Source of the DNA: Gammaproteobacteria bacterium
Lineage (GTDB): Bacteria > Pseudomonadota > Gammaproteobacteria > Pseudomonadales > Pseudohongiellaceae
NCBI GenBank assembly: GCA_029245395.1
Contig: JAQWPL010000026.1
Span: 110,044 to 174,043 of the forward strand
DNA length: 64,000 nt
Direction of reading: 5' to 3'
Shown here: positions 19,163 through 29,856 of the stretch, piece by piece
Layout of the letters: every line of letters starts with the position of its first letter
Numbering within the stretch: position 1 is the first letter of the stretch
Program-made: the position numbers and the translations under genes
The notes under the pieces: model-generated
What the model was told of the DNA's origin: nothing
Seen by the model: the letters and a program-made list of their open reading frames with translations, nothing else
The model's database searches: none

Positions 19163-20869
19163 CTACATGTTCGGGTAGTTGGGACCACCGCCACCTTCAG
19201 GTGTCACCCAAATAATATTTTGGGTGGGATCCTTGATGTCGCAAGTTTTACAATGTACACAATTCTGGGCATTGATCTGGAAGCGGGTTTCCGTTTTTGT
19301 GCGGACAATTTCGTAAACACCGGCTGGGCAATAGCGCTGCGCAGGTTCATCGTATTCAGCAAGGTTAAAATCAAGGGGGGTGTCGGGATCAATCAGTTGA
19401 AGATGACAAGGCTGATTCTCTTCGTGATTTGTATTTGAGAGGTAGACAGAACTCAGGAGGTCAAAACTGATTTCATTGTCCGGCTTTGGGTAATAAATTT
19501 TAGGACTGGAGTCTGCGGTTTTCATGGTGGCATGGTCTGCCACTTTATCCTGCAGGGTTAAAGGTAATTTTCCACGGCATATGACCTGATCGATAAAACT
19601 GAACAAGGCGCCAGCTAGAATGCCTAATTTATGCATGGCAGGGGCCACATTGCGGGAAACGTGCAACTCACGGTAAAGCCATGATCGGCGCAGGTTGTTC
19701 TGATAACTGGTTAACACACCGGACTCATCACTTGCAGAAGCTTCTGCGCCTTCTATAGTTCCTTCTCCTGTACCTTTTCCTTTGCGAATGAGTAGGGCTG
19801 CAAACACACTTTCGGCCGCCAGCATGCCTGACTTCATGGCCGTATGAGACCCTTTCAACTTGAGAAAATTAAGAAATCCGGCATTGTCACCTGCCAGCAA
19901 CCCGCCGGGAAATACCAGTGCAGGGAGTGACTGCATGCCGCCCTTTACCAAGGCGCGGGCACCATAGGAAATCCGCTTTCCACCCTGGAGTATGGTTTTG
20001 AACCTGGGATGGCGTTTCAAACGCTGGAATTCCTCAAAGGGGCTGAGCCAGGGGTTGCTGTAATTCAGATCGGTTATAAGGCCAACAGCTACCTGGTTGT
20101 TGTCCAGGTGATAAAGAAAGCTACCACCAGTGGTTTTACCTAAACCCAGGGGCCAGCCTATAGCATGAATGATTTTGCCGGGTTGGTGTTGCGTGGAGGG
20201 AATTTCCCAGAGCTCCTTGATGCCAAGACCATAATGCTGGGGAGCTTTGCCTTTATCCAGGGCGAATTTTTCAATTAACTGTTTGCCCAAATGACCACGG
20301 CAACCTTCGGCAAACACCGTGTATTTAGCGTGTAATTCATAGCCGGCCTCATAATTGCTTTTTTCATTACCAGACTGATCTCTGCCCATAGCGCCAGTGC
20401 CAATACCAATGACGGCGCCAGTGTCATCATAAAGAATATCCGCCGCTGTAAAACCGGTAAAAATTTGTACTCCCAGGTTTTCTGCTTGTTCACCCAGCCA
20501 GCGACACAGGTTACTCAGGCTGATAACAAAATTACCACCATTGTGTAACGCGGCCGGCACAAGAAAGCCGGGCACATTTAGTGCGCTGCTGCCATTAAGT
20601 AAAAGTAATACTTCTTCATCACTCACTTCAGTCTTTACCGGCGCGTCCATGCTTCGCCACTCTGGAAACAGCTCGTCCAGAGCGGTGGTTTCAAGAACTG
20701 CGCCCGAAAGGATATGGGCACCTATTTCAGAGCCTTTTTCAATCAGACAAATATCAAGAGAGATTTCATGTTCCTGGCATAGTTGTGCCAGTTTGCAGGC
20801 TGTCGATAGTCCAGCAGGACCACCGCCGACAATGACCACGTCAAAGGACATTACTTCACGGTGTGACAA
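19163..20869 (-). CDS. Electron transfer flavoprotein-ubiquinone oxidoreductase
   Basis: A 568-aa membrane-associated flavoprotein that takes electrons from reduced ETF and passes them to ubiquinone, linking fatty-acid and amino-acid dehydrogenases to respiration. The FAD-binding start is DVVIVGGGPAGLST, with LIEKGSEIGAHILSGAV next. The C-terminus has the 4Fe-4S ligands in CPAGVYE and CVHCKTCDIKDPTQNI, then the family ending GGGGPNYPNM. It is divergent from etfBA across a 141-base gap, which is a natural shared control point for the three partners. The AddB-like gene starts 19 bases downstream on the same strand. Confidence 0.95.
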   Translation of the reverse strand: MSHREVMSFDVVIVGGGPAGLSTACKLAQLCQEHEISLDICLIEKGSEIGAHILSGAVLETTALDELFPEWRSMDAPVKTEVSDEEVLLLLNGSSALNVPGFLVPAALHNGGNFVISLSNLCRWLGEQAENLGVQIFTGFTAADILYDDTGAVIGIGTGAMGRDQSGNEKSNYEAGYELHAKYTVFAEGCRGHLGKQLIEKFALDKGKAPQHYGLGIKELWEIPSTQHQPGKIIHAIGWPLGLGKTTGGSFLYHLDNNQVAVGLITDLNYSNPWLSPFEEFQRLKRHPRFKTILQGGKRISYGARALVKGGMQSLPALVFPGGLLAGDNAGFLNFLKLKGSHTAMKSGMLAAESVFAALLIRKGKGTGEGTIEGAEASASDESGVLTSYQNNLRRSWLYRELHVSRNVAPAMHKLGILAGALFSFIDQVICRGKLPLTLQDKVADHATMKTADSSPKIYYPKPDNEISFDLLSSVYLSNTNHEENQPCHLQLIDPDTPLDFNLAEYDEPAQRYCPAGVYEIVRTKTETRFQINAQNCVHCKTCDIKDPTQNIIWVTPEGGGGPNYPNM

Positions 20870-21010
20870 AGGGTTTCATCCGAGTTACTAAAAGACTTTT
20901 ATTCTGCCAATCATTATAATTGCACCGACTTTTGATATATACGCTATATACGATATATATAAGAAATTTTTCCGCTCTCCTTAATCAACACACAAGATTC
21001 CGCAATAATC
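20870..21010. promoter_or_regulatory. Divergent promoter region between ETF-QO and etfBA genes
   Basis: TTGCAC at 20920-20925 and a TATATA-like -10 near 20945-20950 could serve etfBA. ATTATAAT at 20913-20920 is palindromic and offers TATAAT on either strand. From 20934 to 20960 there are three 9-base near-repeats of the type ATATATACG/CTATATACG, which could be a protein-binding array. I cannot assign a regulator. Confidence 0.4.
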
Positions 21011-21763
21011 ATGAAAATTCTGGTCCCGATAAAACGCGTCGTTGATGCTAACGTCAAAGTGCGTGTGTTAGCCGATCATACCGGTGTTGATCTCAACAAT
21101 GTAAAAATGGCCATGAATCCATTCTGTGAAATCGCCATTGAAGAGGCGGTCAGGCTGAAGGAAAAAGGCCTGGCAAATGAAATCATTGCCATTACTGTCG
21201 GCGATGAAAAGTCCCAGGAGCAGTTACGAACAGCTATGGCTCTGGGTGCTGATCGCAGTATCTGGATAGAACAGGGCGGAGCAATTGAGCCTCTAGCTAT
21301 CGCCAAGCTGCTAAAAGCAGTGGTAGATAAAGAAACTCCCGACCTGATTATTCTTGGCAAACAAAGTATCGATGGTGATAACAACCAGGTGGGGCAGATG
21401 CTGGCCGCCATGTGTGATATGCCTCAAGGTACATTCGCCTTTAACCTTGAAATTGCAGAAGGCCGAGCCATCGTCAGTCGTGAGGTTGACGGGGGTGAAC
21501 AGATAGTCAGCCTTTCACTACCGGCTGTTGTGACCACTGACCTGCGTCTGAATGAGCCGCGCTATGCCAAGCTACCGGACATTATGAAGGCGAAAAAGAA
21601 ACCTCTGGAACATCTCACTGCGCAAGCACTGGGAATCAATATCACTTCCAGCCTGACACTACTTAGTGTTAACGAACCACCCGCCCGCGCCGCCGGGGTT
21701 CTGGTCGCAAGCACTGAAGAACTGGTCAACAAATTGCGTCATGAAGCCAGAGTTATTCAATAA
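21011..21763 (+). CDS. etfB: Electron transfer flavoprotein beta subunit
   Basis: A 250-aa ETF small subunit that binds AMP and, with EtfA, carries electrons from acyl-CoA and other dehydrogenases to the quinone oxidoreductase. It starts MKILVPIKRVVD and contains the recognition-loop signature VDGGEQIVSLSLPAVVTTDLRLNEPRYAKLPDIMKAKKK in the form typical of group I ETFs (first part quoted only to place it, residues about 160-200). GKQSIDGDNNQVG near 115 is the AMP site. The stop is followed 18 bases later by the etfA ATG, so the two are translated together. Confidence 0.96.
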   Translation: MKILVPIKRVVDANVKVRVLADHTGVDLNNVKMAMNPFCEIAIEEAVRLKEKGLANEIIAITVGDEKSQEQLRTAMALGADRSIWIEQGGAIEPLAIAKLLKAVVDKETPDLIILGKQSIDGDNNQVGQMLAAMCDMPQGTFAFNLEIAEGRAIVSREVDGGEQIVSLSLPAVVTTDLRLNEPRYAKLPDIMKAKKKPLEHLTAQALGINITSSLTLLSVNEPPARAAGVLVASTEELVNKLRHEARVIQ

Positions 21764-21781
21764 TTGAACAGTGAAAAATCT

Positions 21782-22726
21782 ATGAGCGTTTTAGTCATTG
21801 CCGAGCACAGTAACAGCTCCCTGAATATCATTACAGGCAGTGTTATTACCGCAGCTGCGCAGTTCAATACCGATATCCATGTTCTGGTGGCTGGTGAACA
21901 TTGTCAGGCAGCTGCCGAAGCTGCCAGACAATATCAGGGGGTCAGTAAGGTACTTATTGCTGATAACCCGGCAAATGCACATCAATTACCCGAAGCACTG
22001 ACACCTCTGGTGACAGAGTTGGCTGGTAACTATTGCGCTGTTATGGCTGCTGCCAGCACCACAGGCAAGAACTTAATGCCACGGGTTGCAGCAATACTGG
22101 ATCTTGCTCAAATATCCGATATCGTGACTGTAATATCACCTGATACTTTTATCAGGCCCATCTATGCAGGCAACGCACTGGCTACAGTGCAATCTTCTGA
22201 CTCAATCAAAGTTATTACTGTACGCAGCTCAGCTTTTCCTGAAGCAGAAAAAAGTGCTGAAGCAAAAAAGGGCGGGCAGGCTGAACTGGAGAAAATTGAC
22301 CTGAGCATAAATCAGGACAAAAGTCTTTTTGTTAGTGAAACCCTGGTGAGCAGTGAACGTCCAGAACTGGCCTCAGCATCTGTTGTCATCTCTGGCGGCA
22401 GGGGGCTGGGCAGTGCAGAGAACTTCAGTGTTCTTGAGAGGATTGCAGACAAGCTTGGTGCGGCCATTGGCGCTTCTCGCGCTGCAGTAGACGCCGGTTA
22501 TGTAGGTAATGATCTACAAGTAGGGCAAACCGGTAAAATTGTTGCTCCAGATCTGTATATCGCCGTAGGTATCTCAGGTGCAATCCAACATCTGGCCGGG
22601 ATGAAAGACAGCAAAGTTATCGTCGCTATCAACAATGATGCTGATGCCCCCATTTTCCAGATAGCTGATTACGGTCTCGTGGGAGACTTGTTCAACGTCC
22701 TGCCTGAACTGGAATCTCTTTTATAG
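21782..22726 (+). CDS. etfA: Electron transfer flavoprotein alpha subunit
   Basis: From ATG 21782 the product is 314 aa and begins [11 protein letters not shown], the usual EtfA start. An in-frame TTG at 21764 would add six residues and is less likely. The C-terminal FAD-binding half shows [44 protein letters not shown] and HLAGMKDS. These are the positions that contact FAD in ETF. It is the second gene of an etfBA operon, and the ETF-QO gene is divergent upstream. Confidence 0.95.
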   Translation: MSVLVIAEHSNSSLNIITGSVITAAAQFNTDIHVLVAGEHCQAAAEAARQYQGVSKVLIADNPANAHQLPEALTPLVTELAGNYCAVMAAASTTGKNLMPRVAAILDLAQISDIVTVISPDTFIRPIYAGNALATVQSSDSIKVITVRSSAFPEAEKSAEAKKGGQAELEKIDLSINQDKSLFVSETLVSSERPELASASVVISGGRGLGSAENFSVLERIADKLGAAIGASRAAVDAGYVGNDLQVGQTGKIVAPDLYIAVGISGAIQHLAGMKDSKVIVAINNDADAPIFQIADYGLVGDLFNVLPELESLL

Positions 22727-22888
22727 GATTGTTTAAAGGACTTTCTAACCCACTCTTGGACCTGCCCAATTTGCCGAAAGAGCTCTCTGTTTTCATAGCA
22801 CTTTACCTTGTGAAGGTTCTATAATCATTTCAAGTCCAGCCAAGCGGCGTAATACCTTGTGCTAGTCGTCACCTCAAAGGAGTTCATC

Positions 22889-23482
22889 ATGCTTAACAAA
22901 GTCAGATTATTCGGGATCGTTTTATCCTCCAGCTTTTTATTTAGTTCTACTGTTTTCGCCGGGTGGACTCTGGACGGAAATAATTCGAGCCTGTATTACG
23001 TCACCAGCAAAGCGGCGGCTCTCTCTGAACTGAATTCCTTCACTCGCCTTGCTGGTGAAATTCGGGATGATGGCAGTGCCAGGGTAATCATCGGCCTGGA
23101 AAGCGTAGATACCGCCATCGATATTCGCAATGAGAGAATGCGGGACATTGTTTTCCATGTGGAAAATAACGAGCGCTCCAACATTTCGATAAATACCGAC
23201 ATAGCAATTCTCAATACCCTTGATGCAGGCGAAAGTATAAGTGCAACTTATGATGCTGTTATCGAACTGATTGGAGAGGAACAAACGCTGCCGGTCAACG
23301 TAGTCATTACCGGACTGGAAAATAGGGGGCTACTGGTAACTCTGGCTAGGCCTCTGATTGTTAATGTGGCATTATTCGGCCTGGCAGACGAAATAGAGCA
23401 GTTAAGGGAAATCGCCGGACTGCCGAGTATCAACAACAATATAGTTGTTGATTTTACTCTGCAGTTCGACGCTGATAATTAA
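22889..23482 (+). CDS. YceI-family periplasmic protein
   Basis: From ATG 22889, preceded by AAGGAG six bases upstream, the product is 197 aa. A GTG at 22859 would extend it but lacks a ribosome site. It has a signal peptide ending near STVFA-G, then a lipocalin-like YceI domain with SSLYYVTSK near the start and alternating beta strands such as [17 protein letters not shown]. YceI proteins bind polyprenyl-type lipids in the periplasm; a precise function here is not known. It converges on the RNase E gene and overlaps its end by 4 bases. Confidence 0.85.
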   Translation: MLNKVRLFGIVLSSSFLFSSTVFAGWTLDGNNSSLYYVTSKAAALSELNSFTRLAGEIRDDGSARVIIGLESVDTAIDIRNERMRDIVFHVENNERSNISINTDIAILNTLDAGESISATYDAVIELIGEEQTLPVNVVITGLENRGLLVTLARPLIVNVALFGLADEIEQLREIAGLPSINNNIVVDFTLQFDADN

Positions 23483-26400
23483 TCCCCTGATTGGGTTTTA
23501 ACCCGATCCTCTTTTTCGTCGCTATCGTCGTCACTTGTGTCACTAGCATCACTTACATCACTTACACCACTCACGTTGCCTTTGCTATCTTCCGCACTAT
23601 TTGCAGAGGCGACTTCTGAGACGTCTGTAGCGCCATCTTCCATAGTGTCTTTAGAAAGGGCTTTTTGTTGTTGATCCGCCACTTTGGCAGTATCAGGAGT
23701 TTCCATAGCGCTTTCACTTGTTTTAGATTCACTTTCACTTTCAACTATAGGCGCTGAATCAATAATTGGACTCTCAGACTGACTTGTTTCCTGGACAGGT
23801 TCTGGAGAAGTGTCCGCAACAGGTTGTTCAGCGACGGTCTCTTCTTTGGGGGCGTCAGTTGATTGCTTTTGATCTTTGCTTTCCTCAATGGCGTCCTGTT
23901 TGGCGTTTTCTGCGCCTGCTTCTGCGACTAAATCTGCAACTATTTCTGTGCTTTTTTCAACAGAGTCTTCAGCACTATCTTCAGCGCTTTTTTCTGTACT
24001 ATCTTCAACGCCACCGCGATTACGCGGATCATTTGATGCCCGTTGACGTCCCTGTTTCTGAGCAGGCGGTTGCACGCTTTCTGATTCAGTAACGTGAGTA
24101 GTGACTTCGTTCGATAAATCTACGAATTCTTCAGGAGCTTGTTCGTCACTTTGTTCAGACCCGGCAGATTGCCCGGCTACTTTTTCACTACTGTCATCTG
24201 ATCCTGAAGGGTCGGTTACAGGGGCGGCAGTTTCTGTAGTTTCAGGTTGCTGTTCATTTTCTGCTGCTGACGAACTGGCAGATTCTGTTTGCGTTGGTGC
24301 TGAGTCTTTCAAATCAGCAGGTATGCTAGTTATCTGATCGTCAGTGGATACTGAAGTGTTCTGCTCAGGCTGTTTATCCATGCCAGAATCCACAACATTG
24401 TTAGTTGCAGCTACTGCCGTGTTATCCACAGTCTGCTCAACAGCCTGATTTCCTATTTCAGGGCTCGTAGCTGTGCTTACTGCTAACTCATCAATTTGGC
24501 TTTGCGGATTGCTTTGCTGGGCACGATGTTCCTGTTGCTCATCACGACTGCCACGACGTCTGCTTCGGGGCTGACTTGGTTGTTTTTCAGTCGGGCGCTT
24601 CCTCGGCAGATCACTCTTACCTTTAGCAGAGTCTTTCGTTGAGTCTGCCGACTGTTGGTTTCTGTTCTGTGACGGAGCCTTTTCCTGTCCTTCGGACTGG
24701 CTTTTGCTTCGAGTGCGTTTCCTGCCACTGCCTCGTCTGGAATCTCTGGTGTCCTTTGTGTCTTTGTTACCCTGTTCGCGGGATTGTTGTTTATCCCGGT
24801 TTTCGTTTTCAGTTTTTCTACCAGCATTCCTTTTGGCCTGGTCAGATCGGGCAGGGCGTTTACGATTGCGGCCTGTCTTATTTCCTGGCTTGCTTTTCGC
24901 AGCGGATTCAGCACTTTTCTTGGTTTCTTCATCGTTGGCTGATGCACTGAACAGACTGCCAAGGGCGGAACTGATACTGGACATGAGCCCACCGCTGTTT
25001 TTGTCTGAGGCACTCTTATTGGCAGAACCGGACGCAGAAGGGCGAGTATTGGGTGCCAACTGAGACGACTTTACTACAGCCGCATCTGCTGTTTCAGGCT
25101 GTTTTGGCAGAAACTCATCAATTTCCTCGTCGTCTTCCGGCTGAATGTCGTAACTGCGTTCACTGGTCTCATCGACAATATTCTGAACTTCATAATGGGG
25201 CGTATCCATATTCGGATTAGGAATAACTACCACCTTGGTATTACTTTGAGCTTCAATGCCGGCGATGACTTCGCGTTTCTCATTAAGCAGGTAAGAAGAG
25301 ACACTGATAGGGACGATAGCGCGCACTTCTTTTGAATTGGTTTTGTTAGATTCTTCTTCCATGATGCGCAGGATAGACAGCGCAAGAGATTCAATATCCC
25401 TGATACTTCCCTGCCCATTACACCGTGGACAGACGATAGCGCTTGTTTCTCCAAGAGAAGGGCGTAAACGCTGCCTGGACATTTCTAGCAAACCAAATCT
25501 GGAAATACGGCCAATCCGGACTCTGGCTCTGTCCATAGCTAAAGCATCGCGCATGCGGTTTTCTACTTCGCGCTGGTTTTTCTGAGACATCATGTCTATA
25601 AAATCAATGACTGCTAGTCCGCCCAGGTCACGTAAGCGCATTTGTCTGGCGATCTCATCAGCAGCTTCAACGTTGGTCTGCAGTGCAGTTTCTTCAATAT
25701 CAGCACCGCGAGTAGCCCTGGATGAGTTGATATCAATTGAGATCAGAGCTTCAGTGGGATCAATGACAATGGAACCACCGGAAGGCAGTTTCACTTCACG
25801 CTGAAATGCCGTTTCAATCTGTGTTTCGATCTGGTACTTGGTGAACAGCGGCGCTTTACCGTCATACAGTTTTACCCGCTCTTCATACTGAGGCATAACC
25901 TGTCGGATAAATGTTTTTGCTTCGTCAACAGTGTCTTGTGTATCAAGAATGAGTTCCCCGATATCCTGACGCAGATAGTCCCTGATGGCGCGCAAAATGA
26001 CATTACTTTCCTGGAAAATCAGAAATGGGGCATCTTGTGCATCGGCAGCGGTTTTGATTGAGCTCCATAACTGGAGCAGATAATCCAGGTCCCACTGTAG
26101 TTCTTCAGGGGCCTTGCCTACTCCGGCTGTGCGGACAATGGTGCCCATACCATCTGGAATAGTGAGACTGCTCAAGGCATCGCGAAGTTCGCTTCTATCA
26201 TCTCCCTCAATACGTCGGGAAATCCCGCCTGCACGAGGATTGTTTGGCATCAGCACAAGGTAGCGACCGGCCAATGAAATCATGGTGGTAAGCGCGGCTC
26301 CCTTGTTGCCACGTTCTTCCTTGTCCACCTGAACAATCACTTCGATACCTTCCTTGACGACATCCTTGATATTGATGCGGCCACTGATTTCTGAAGGCTT

Positions 26401-26640
26401 CTTGGAAAAATATTCCTTGGAAATTTCTTTTAACGGCAGGAAGCCATGACGGTCGGCGCCGAAATTGACAAAGGCGGCTTCCAGGCTGGGTTCAATGCGA
26501 GTGATACGGCCTTTGTAAATATTGGCCTTTTTCTGGACTCTGGCACGATTCTCGATATCCAGGTCATATAACCTCTGGCCATCAACCAGAGCTACGCGCA
26601 ACTCCTCTTTTTGAGTTGCATTGATAAGCATTCTTTTCAT
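23479..26640 (-). CDS. rne: Ribonuclease E
   Basis: A 1053-aa endoribonuclease and scaffold of the RNA degradosome. The N-terminal catalytic half (about 1-520) has the S1 domain ([10 protein letters not shown]), the catalytic loop [10 protein letters not shown] with the metal-binding aspartate near residue 303, FIDMM near 346, and the zinc-link CPRCNGQG near 405. These are almost the same positions as in E. coli. The C-terminal half is low-complexity: an arginine-rich RNA-binding stretch (about 600-720), then a long acidic Ser/Glu/Asp/Thr tail with short repeats such as [11 protein letters not shown] and [11 protein letters not shown]. Several of these features make the tail likely disordered. 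The gene is divergent from rluC, as in E. coli. Confidence 0.96.
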   Translation of the reverse strand: MKRMLINATQKEELRVALVDGQRLYDLDIENRARVQKKANIYKGRITRIEPSLEAAFVNFGADRHGFLPLKEISKEYFSKKPSEISGRINIKDVVKEGIEVIVQVDKEERGNKGAALTTMISLAGRYLVLMPNNPRAGGISRRIEGDDRSELRDALSSLTIPDGMGTIVRTAGVGKAPEELQWDLDYLLQLWSSIKTAADAQDAPFLIFQESNVILRAIRDYLRQDIGELILDTQDTVDEAKTFIRQVMPQYEERVKLYDGKAPLFTKYQIETQIETAFQREVKLPSGGSIVIDPTEALISIDINSSRATRGADIEETALQTNVEAADEIARQMRLRDLGGLAVIDFIDMMSQKNQREVENRMRDALAMDRARVRIGRISRFGLLEMSRQRLRPSLGETSAIVCPRCNGQGSIRDIESLALSILRIMEEESNKTNSKEVRAIVPISVSSYLLNEKREVIAGIEAQSNTKVVVIPNPNMDTPHYEVQNIVDETSERSYDIQPEDDEEIDEFLPKQPETADAAVVKSSQLAPNTRPSASGSANKSASDKNSGGLMSSISSALGSLFSASANDEETKKSAESAAKSKPGNKTGRNRKRPARSDQAKRNAGRKTENENRDKQQSREQGNKDTKDTRDSRRGSGRKRTRSKSQSEGQEKAPSQNRNQQSADSTKDSAKGKSDLPRKRPTEKQPSQPRSRRRGSRDEQQEHRAQQSNPQSQIDELAVSTATSPEIGNQAVEQTVDNTAVAATNNVVDSGMDKQPEQNTSVSTDDQITSIPADLKDSAPTQTESASSSAAENEQQPETTETAAPVTDPSGSDDSSEKVAGQSAGSEQSDEQAPEEFVDLSNEVTTHVTESESVQPPAQKQGRQRASNDPRNRGGVEDSTEKSAEDSAEDSVEKSTEIVADLVAEAGAENAKQDAIEESKDQKQSTDAPKEETVAEQPVADTSPEPVQETSQSESPIIDSAPIVESESESKTSESAMETPDTAKVADQQQKALSKDTMEDGATDVSEVASANSAEDSKGNVSGVSDVSDASDTSDDDSDEKEDRVKTQSGD

Positions 26641-27583
26641 AACTACCTTCTACTTTTCTGTGATGGGAAAAGCAGGGCAAAGATACTTAACAAAGAAGGT
26701 TAAAAAGATTATGTAACCAATTGAATAATATTGGTTTTAGTATAAATAAACCTATGAAAAGAAGAGCAAGTCCATGGCTTTTTATACGCCACGTTTAGGC
26801 TGGGATTATGGCAAGGCCTGCTAACAAACCTTTATAGAGTCTTCATCATATCCCTTTACTGATCAGATGTATTACACATACCGTCTGATTAAAGGGGTGA
26901 CTCTTAGTCGCTTTGGGAAAAGCAAACAACTGGTTTGGCTAATTTCCCTGGTGGTATCTGATTCCTCAAATACGTGTAATTCAATATTGCCGAATTTCCG
27001 GCGTTAGCTTGCAACCAGCGGCTGCCATATCCTGTCTATATCTATTCTTTTAGTTTGCCAGTCATACGACCTACCTGGTTGTTGACTGGTAATTTATACT
27101 TTTAATCTCCTGACCACATCGCTGCGGTGCTAATCCTTTATCCGATCGTTTAATCGTTTGATATCTTTTACCCGCATTTCCGGGATTGTGTAGCCCAATT
27201 CAACAGGAACAGGAACAGGGCACTTTATACATTGTTGTTTCTGGTTTAAATTCGTTTAGTAATTCTTATTCTATTCAATAACCCTGGTTTTCCGGGCTTT
27301 TAGACTATGTAAATTGAATGATTATGAGCAGTGTTTGCTGCTGTTCCAGCCGGGTGAGAAAATGTGTCAGCAATTAATCTTGTCTTTGGCTAACTATTTC
27401 CAGCTGCTACTCACTTTCTCCGGAACAAATAAAAACCGGATATTTGAGCAAGCAGGGAATATAGCAGTAAATATTAGCGCCTACAATGATTTACGCGCAT
27501 TTACTACAGTGTCACTGGAGCAATCAGAGGCTATTCAAGCGTCCATTTACCGGAATTAACGGTATACTCCGTTTTTCAGTAGA
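26641..27583. other. Long intergenic region between rne and rluC; likely contains the rne leader
   Basis: There are 943 bases without a convincing gene. In E. coli the same divergent interval holds the long rne 5' untranslated region used for autoregulation by RNase E. The same arrangement makes a leader on the minus strand likely. A 7-bp stem-loop is visible at 27058-27089 and smaller inverted repeats elsewhere (for example GACTcttAGTC near 26899). I could not match a known structural model by eye. Confidence 0.5.
27058..27089 (-). promoter_or_regulatory. Stem-loop in the presumed rne leader
   Basis: CCAGTCA at 27058-27064 pairs perfectly with TGACTGG at 27083-27089 around an 18-base loop. 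It lies 418 bases upstream of the rne start on the minus strand. It may be part of a structured leader, but no role is proven. Confidence 0.3.
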
Positions 27584-28582
27584 GTGGACAGTCACTTGAG
27601 CAGTTCAACCCCCTCCAAACCATCCTTAGCGCCCGCTGTTACTTACCAGGAAGTCGGTGAAAACCAGGACGGGCAGCGTTTGGATAATTATTTATTGGCC
27701 CGGTTAAAAGGTGTCCCAAAATCCAGGATTTACCGGATCATCCGCAAAGGCGAGGTGAGGGTTAATAAAAAACGCGCGAAACCGGAGCACAAGCTAAAAA
27801 CCGGTGATTTGGTACGAATCCCACCTGTTCGAGTAGCCACCATAAAGACCCTCCAACCACCCACGGATGAGCTACAGGCTTTACTTAGGCAGGCAGTGCT
27901 ATTTGAAGACGATGCAATACTTGTCATCAATAAGCCTTCAGGCATAGCGGTCCATGGTGGCACAGGCGTTAAAGTAGCCCTTATTGATGCGTTGCGGCAC
28001 ATGAATCCTGATCTGGATGGATTGGAACTGGTACACAGAATTGATAAAGGCACCTCAGGATGCCTTGTAGTGGCCAAAAACAGCAAGGCTCTAAAAACAC
28101 TTGCTCAACAGTTCAAATCCAGCGCAATCAGTAAGGTTTATCATGCGCTAGTAGAAGGAAGCTGGCCTGAACAATTAACGGAAATCAATGCCGCATTAAG
28201 ACGGCAGGATGAAAAAAATGGGGAAAGATACGTGGATGTTGCAACGGATGGAAAAGCAGCCTTAACCCGTTTCACCATTCTTGAAGTGCACCCAAATACT
28301 ACGCTGATTGAAGCCAAGCCGGTTACTGGTAGAACTCACCAAATCCGGGTTCACGCGCAACTGGCCGGCCATCCAATTATTGGCGATGACAAATATTCAG
28401 CAACGAAAGCCAGGAGGGCTTTTGCCAAAGCAGGGGTCAAAAGACTTTGCCTTCACGCTGCCGCCATTGAATTGATGCACCCTGAAACAGGTGAAAAGAT
28501 GACGTTTAACGCGCCTTATGACAAACAATTTGAACAGGCTCTCGCTACTCTTCGTGTGCGGCGTGTGAAAGCAGAGGGCTAA
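27584..28582 (+). CDS. rluC: 23S rRNA pseudouridine synthase RluC
   Basis: A 332-aa RluA-family enzyme that makes pseudouridines at three sites in 23S rRNA (955, 2504, 2580 in E. coli numbering). An N-terminal S4 RNA-binding domain (QRLDNYLLARLKGVPKSRIYR through RVNKKRAK) precedes the catalytic domain, with the catalytic aspartate in VHRIDKGTSG and the later motif TGRTHQIRVHAQLAGHPIIGD in its usual place. The start is a GTG at 27584 with a weak ribosome site. Position next to rne and before the fab block is the conserved gammaproteobacterial order, which supports RluC over RluD. The end overlaps the convergent yceF gene by 38 bases. Confidence 0.92.
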   Translation: MDSHLSSSTPSKPSLAPAVTYQEVGENQDGQRLDNYLLARLKGVPKSRIYRIIRKGEVRVNKKRAKPEHKLKTGDLVRIPPVRVATIKTLQPPTDELQALLRQAVLFEDDAILVINKPSGIAVHGGTGVKVALIDALRHMNPDLDGLELVHRIDKGTSGCLVVAKNSKALKTLAQQFKSSAISKVYHALVEGSWPEQLTEINAALRRQDEKNGERYVDVATDGKAALTRFTILEVHPNTTLIEAKPVTGRTHQIRVHAQLAGHPIIGDDKYSATKARRAFAKAGVKRLCLHAAAIELMHPETGEKMTFNAPYDKQFEQALATLRVRRVKAEG

Positions 28583-29144
28583 GCCCTTCAGATTGCAGCA
28601 GCGTTACCAGCGAGATCATAGGCAATCCCAATAAAGTGGTGAAATCGCTGCCTTCCATCGCTTCAAACAGACTGATACCCAATGACTCCGCCTTGAAACT
28701 GCCCGCACAATCTAGTGGCTGATCCAGTTGAACGTAAGCTTTTATCTGGTTATCCGTAAGCTGCCTGAATTTGACTTTGAATGTCTCAACAACAACCTGC
28801 TCATTGCCAGTTTGCGTATTAACCAGTGCTAGTCCGGTATGAAACTCTAACCAATTGCCACTACACATTTTCAGTTGCTTTCGGGCGGCTTCTTTCGTTC
28901 CAGGCTTTCCCATGATCAAACCATTGAGAGTACAAGCCTGATCGGAACCAATCACTAGCGTGTCCTTACGCTGACCTGCTACCTCCCTGGCCTTGGACTG
29001 CGCCAATCTGGACACATAGTCATGGGTGTTTTCACCGGATTCCGCTGATTCATCAATATCGGGTGCACAGGTATCGAAAGGCAGCTTCAGTTGCTGCAGA
29101 ATTTTAGCCCGGTAAGGCGAGGAGGACGCCAACATTAGTTTCAT
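28545..29144 (-). CDS. Maf-family nucleotide pyrophosphatase (YceF type, m7GTP pyrophosphatase)
   Basis: A 199-aa house-cleaning enzyme that hydrolyses modified nucleoside triphosphates to monophosphates. It shows the Maf signature LASSSPYRAKILQQL at the start, VIGSDQACTLNG and GKPGTKEAA. It also has a C-terminal DCAGSFKAESLGISLFEAMEG in which A-G-S-F-K-A-E distinguishes the YceF subfamily, which prefers 7-methyl-GTP, from other Maf proteins. It lies on the opposite strand between rluC and yceD, the E. coli order. Confidence 0.92.
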   Translation of the reverse strand: MKLMLASSSPYRAKILQQLKLPFDTCAPDIDESAESGENTHDYVSRLAQSKAREVAGQRKDTLVIGSDQACTLNGLIMGKPGTKEAARKQLKMCSGNWLEFHTGLALVNTQTGNEQVVVETFKVKFRQLTDNQIKAYVQLDQPLDCAGSFKAESLGISLFEAMEGSDFTTLLGLPMISLVTLLQSEGLSPLLSHAAHEE

Positions 29145-29231
29145 AACAATCCAAGTATAATCAATGGCTTTCAGATGAAAAACGGCAATTTTCTTTGACA
29201 GCGGGTAGCTTCATCCTTATCATGCGCGCCT

Positions 29232-29801
29232 ATGTCAACAGACCCGTTCCCAGAGCGTGTAGTGGCACGTAAATTGTGCCAGCAGAAGGGGACTATAAAC
29301 AGCACCGTATCCATCAGCAAACTCCAGCGATTTAGTGAGTACCTGCATGACCAGGATGGACAGGTGACAGTGAGTTTACTCTTTGACCGGGATGACTCTG
29401 GACTAAGGGTTGTCCAAGGACAGATTGAAACTACGGTTCGTATGCTTTGCCAGCGTTGTCTTGAGCCCACTGAAGTTGAGGTGGTGGCATCAGAGTTGAA
29501 TGTGACCCTGGCTGACTCTGAGACAGAAGCAAGCAAAATAGCTGAGAAGTTTAGTGGGCCACTGGATAAGCTGGAAATCATCGTCTGTGAAGAAGGCGAG
29601 CTTGAACTGCTTTCTTTTGTTGAAGATGAACTGATCATGAGCCTGCCCGTTGTGGTCGCCCATGAAGATAAAAATTGCAATATTGAACTTAATGTCATCC
29701 AGGCGAGCAGTCATTCGGTAGAGCCAGCCAAAGGTAATATTGAGGGTTTGGAAGTTCTGGAAAAGCTCAAAATTGAATTGCAAAAAGACAAGCAAAAATA
29801 A
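29232..29801 (+). CDS. yceD: YceD/DUF177-family protein
   Basis: A 189-aa protein of the YceD family, recognised by the central paired cysteines in MLCQRCLEP and the C-terminal LPVVVAHEDKNC. The family is linked to 23S rRNA accumulation in E. coli and plants, with an unknown molecular role. It is 55 bases upstream of rpmF in the same direction, and yceD-rpmF is a conserved operon. The divergent yceF gene starts 87 bases away. Confidence 0.9.
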   Translation: MSTDPFPERVVARKLCQQKGTINSTVSISKLQRFSEYLHDQDGQVTVSLLFDRDDSGLRVVQGQIETTVRMLCQRCLEPTEVEVVASELNVTLADSETEASKIAEKFSGPLDKLEIIVCEEGELELLSFVEDELIMSLPVVVAHEDKNCNIELNVIQASSHSVEPAKGNIEGLEVLEKLKIELQKDKQK

Positions 29802-29856
29802 ATTTACAACCAGGTAATATACTGGGTACAGTTAGAATAAATTGAGGTAAGAGGCC

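Noticed and set aside
27314..27559. 81-aa open frame between rne and rluC
   Set aside because: Starts with TTG, has no ribosome site, no recognisable motif and lies in a region expected to be leader or promoter DNA.
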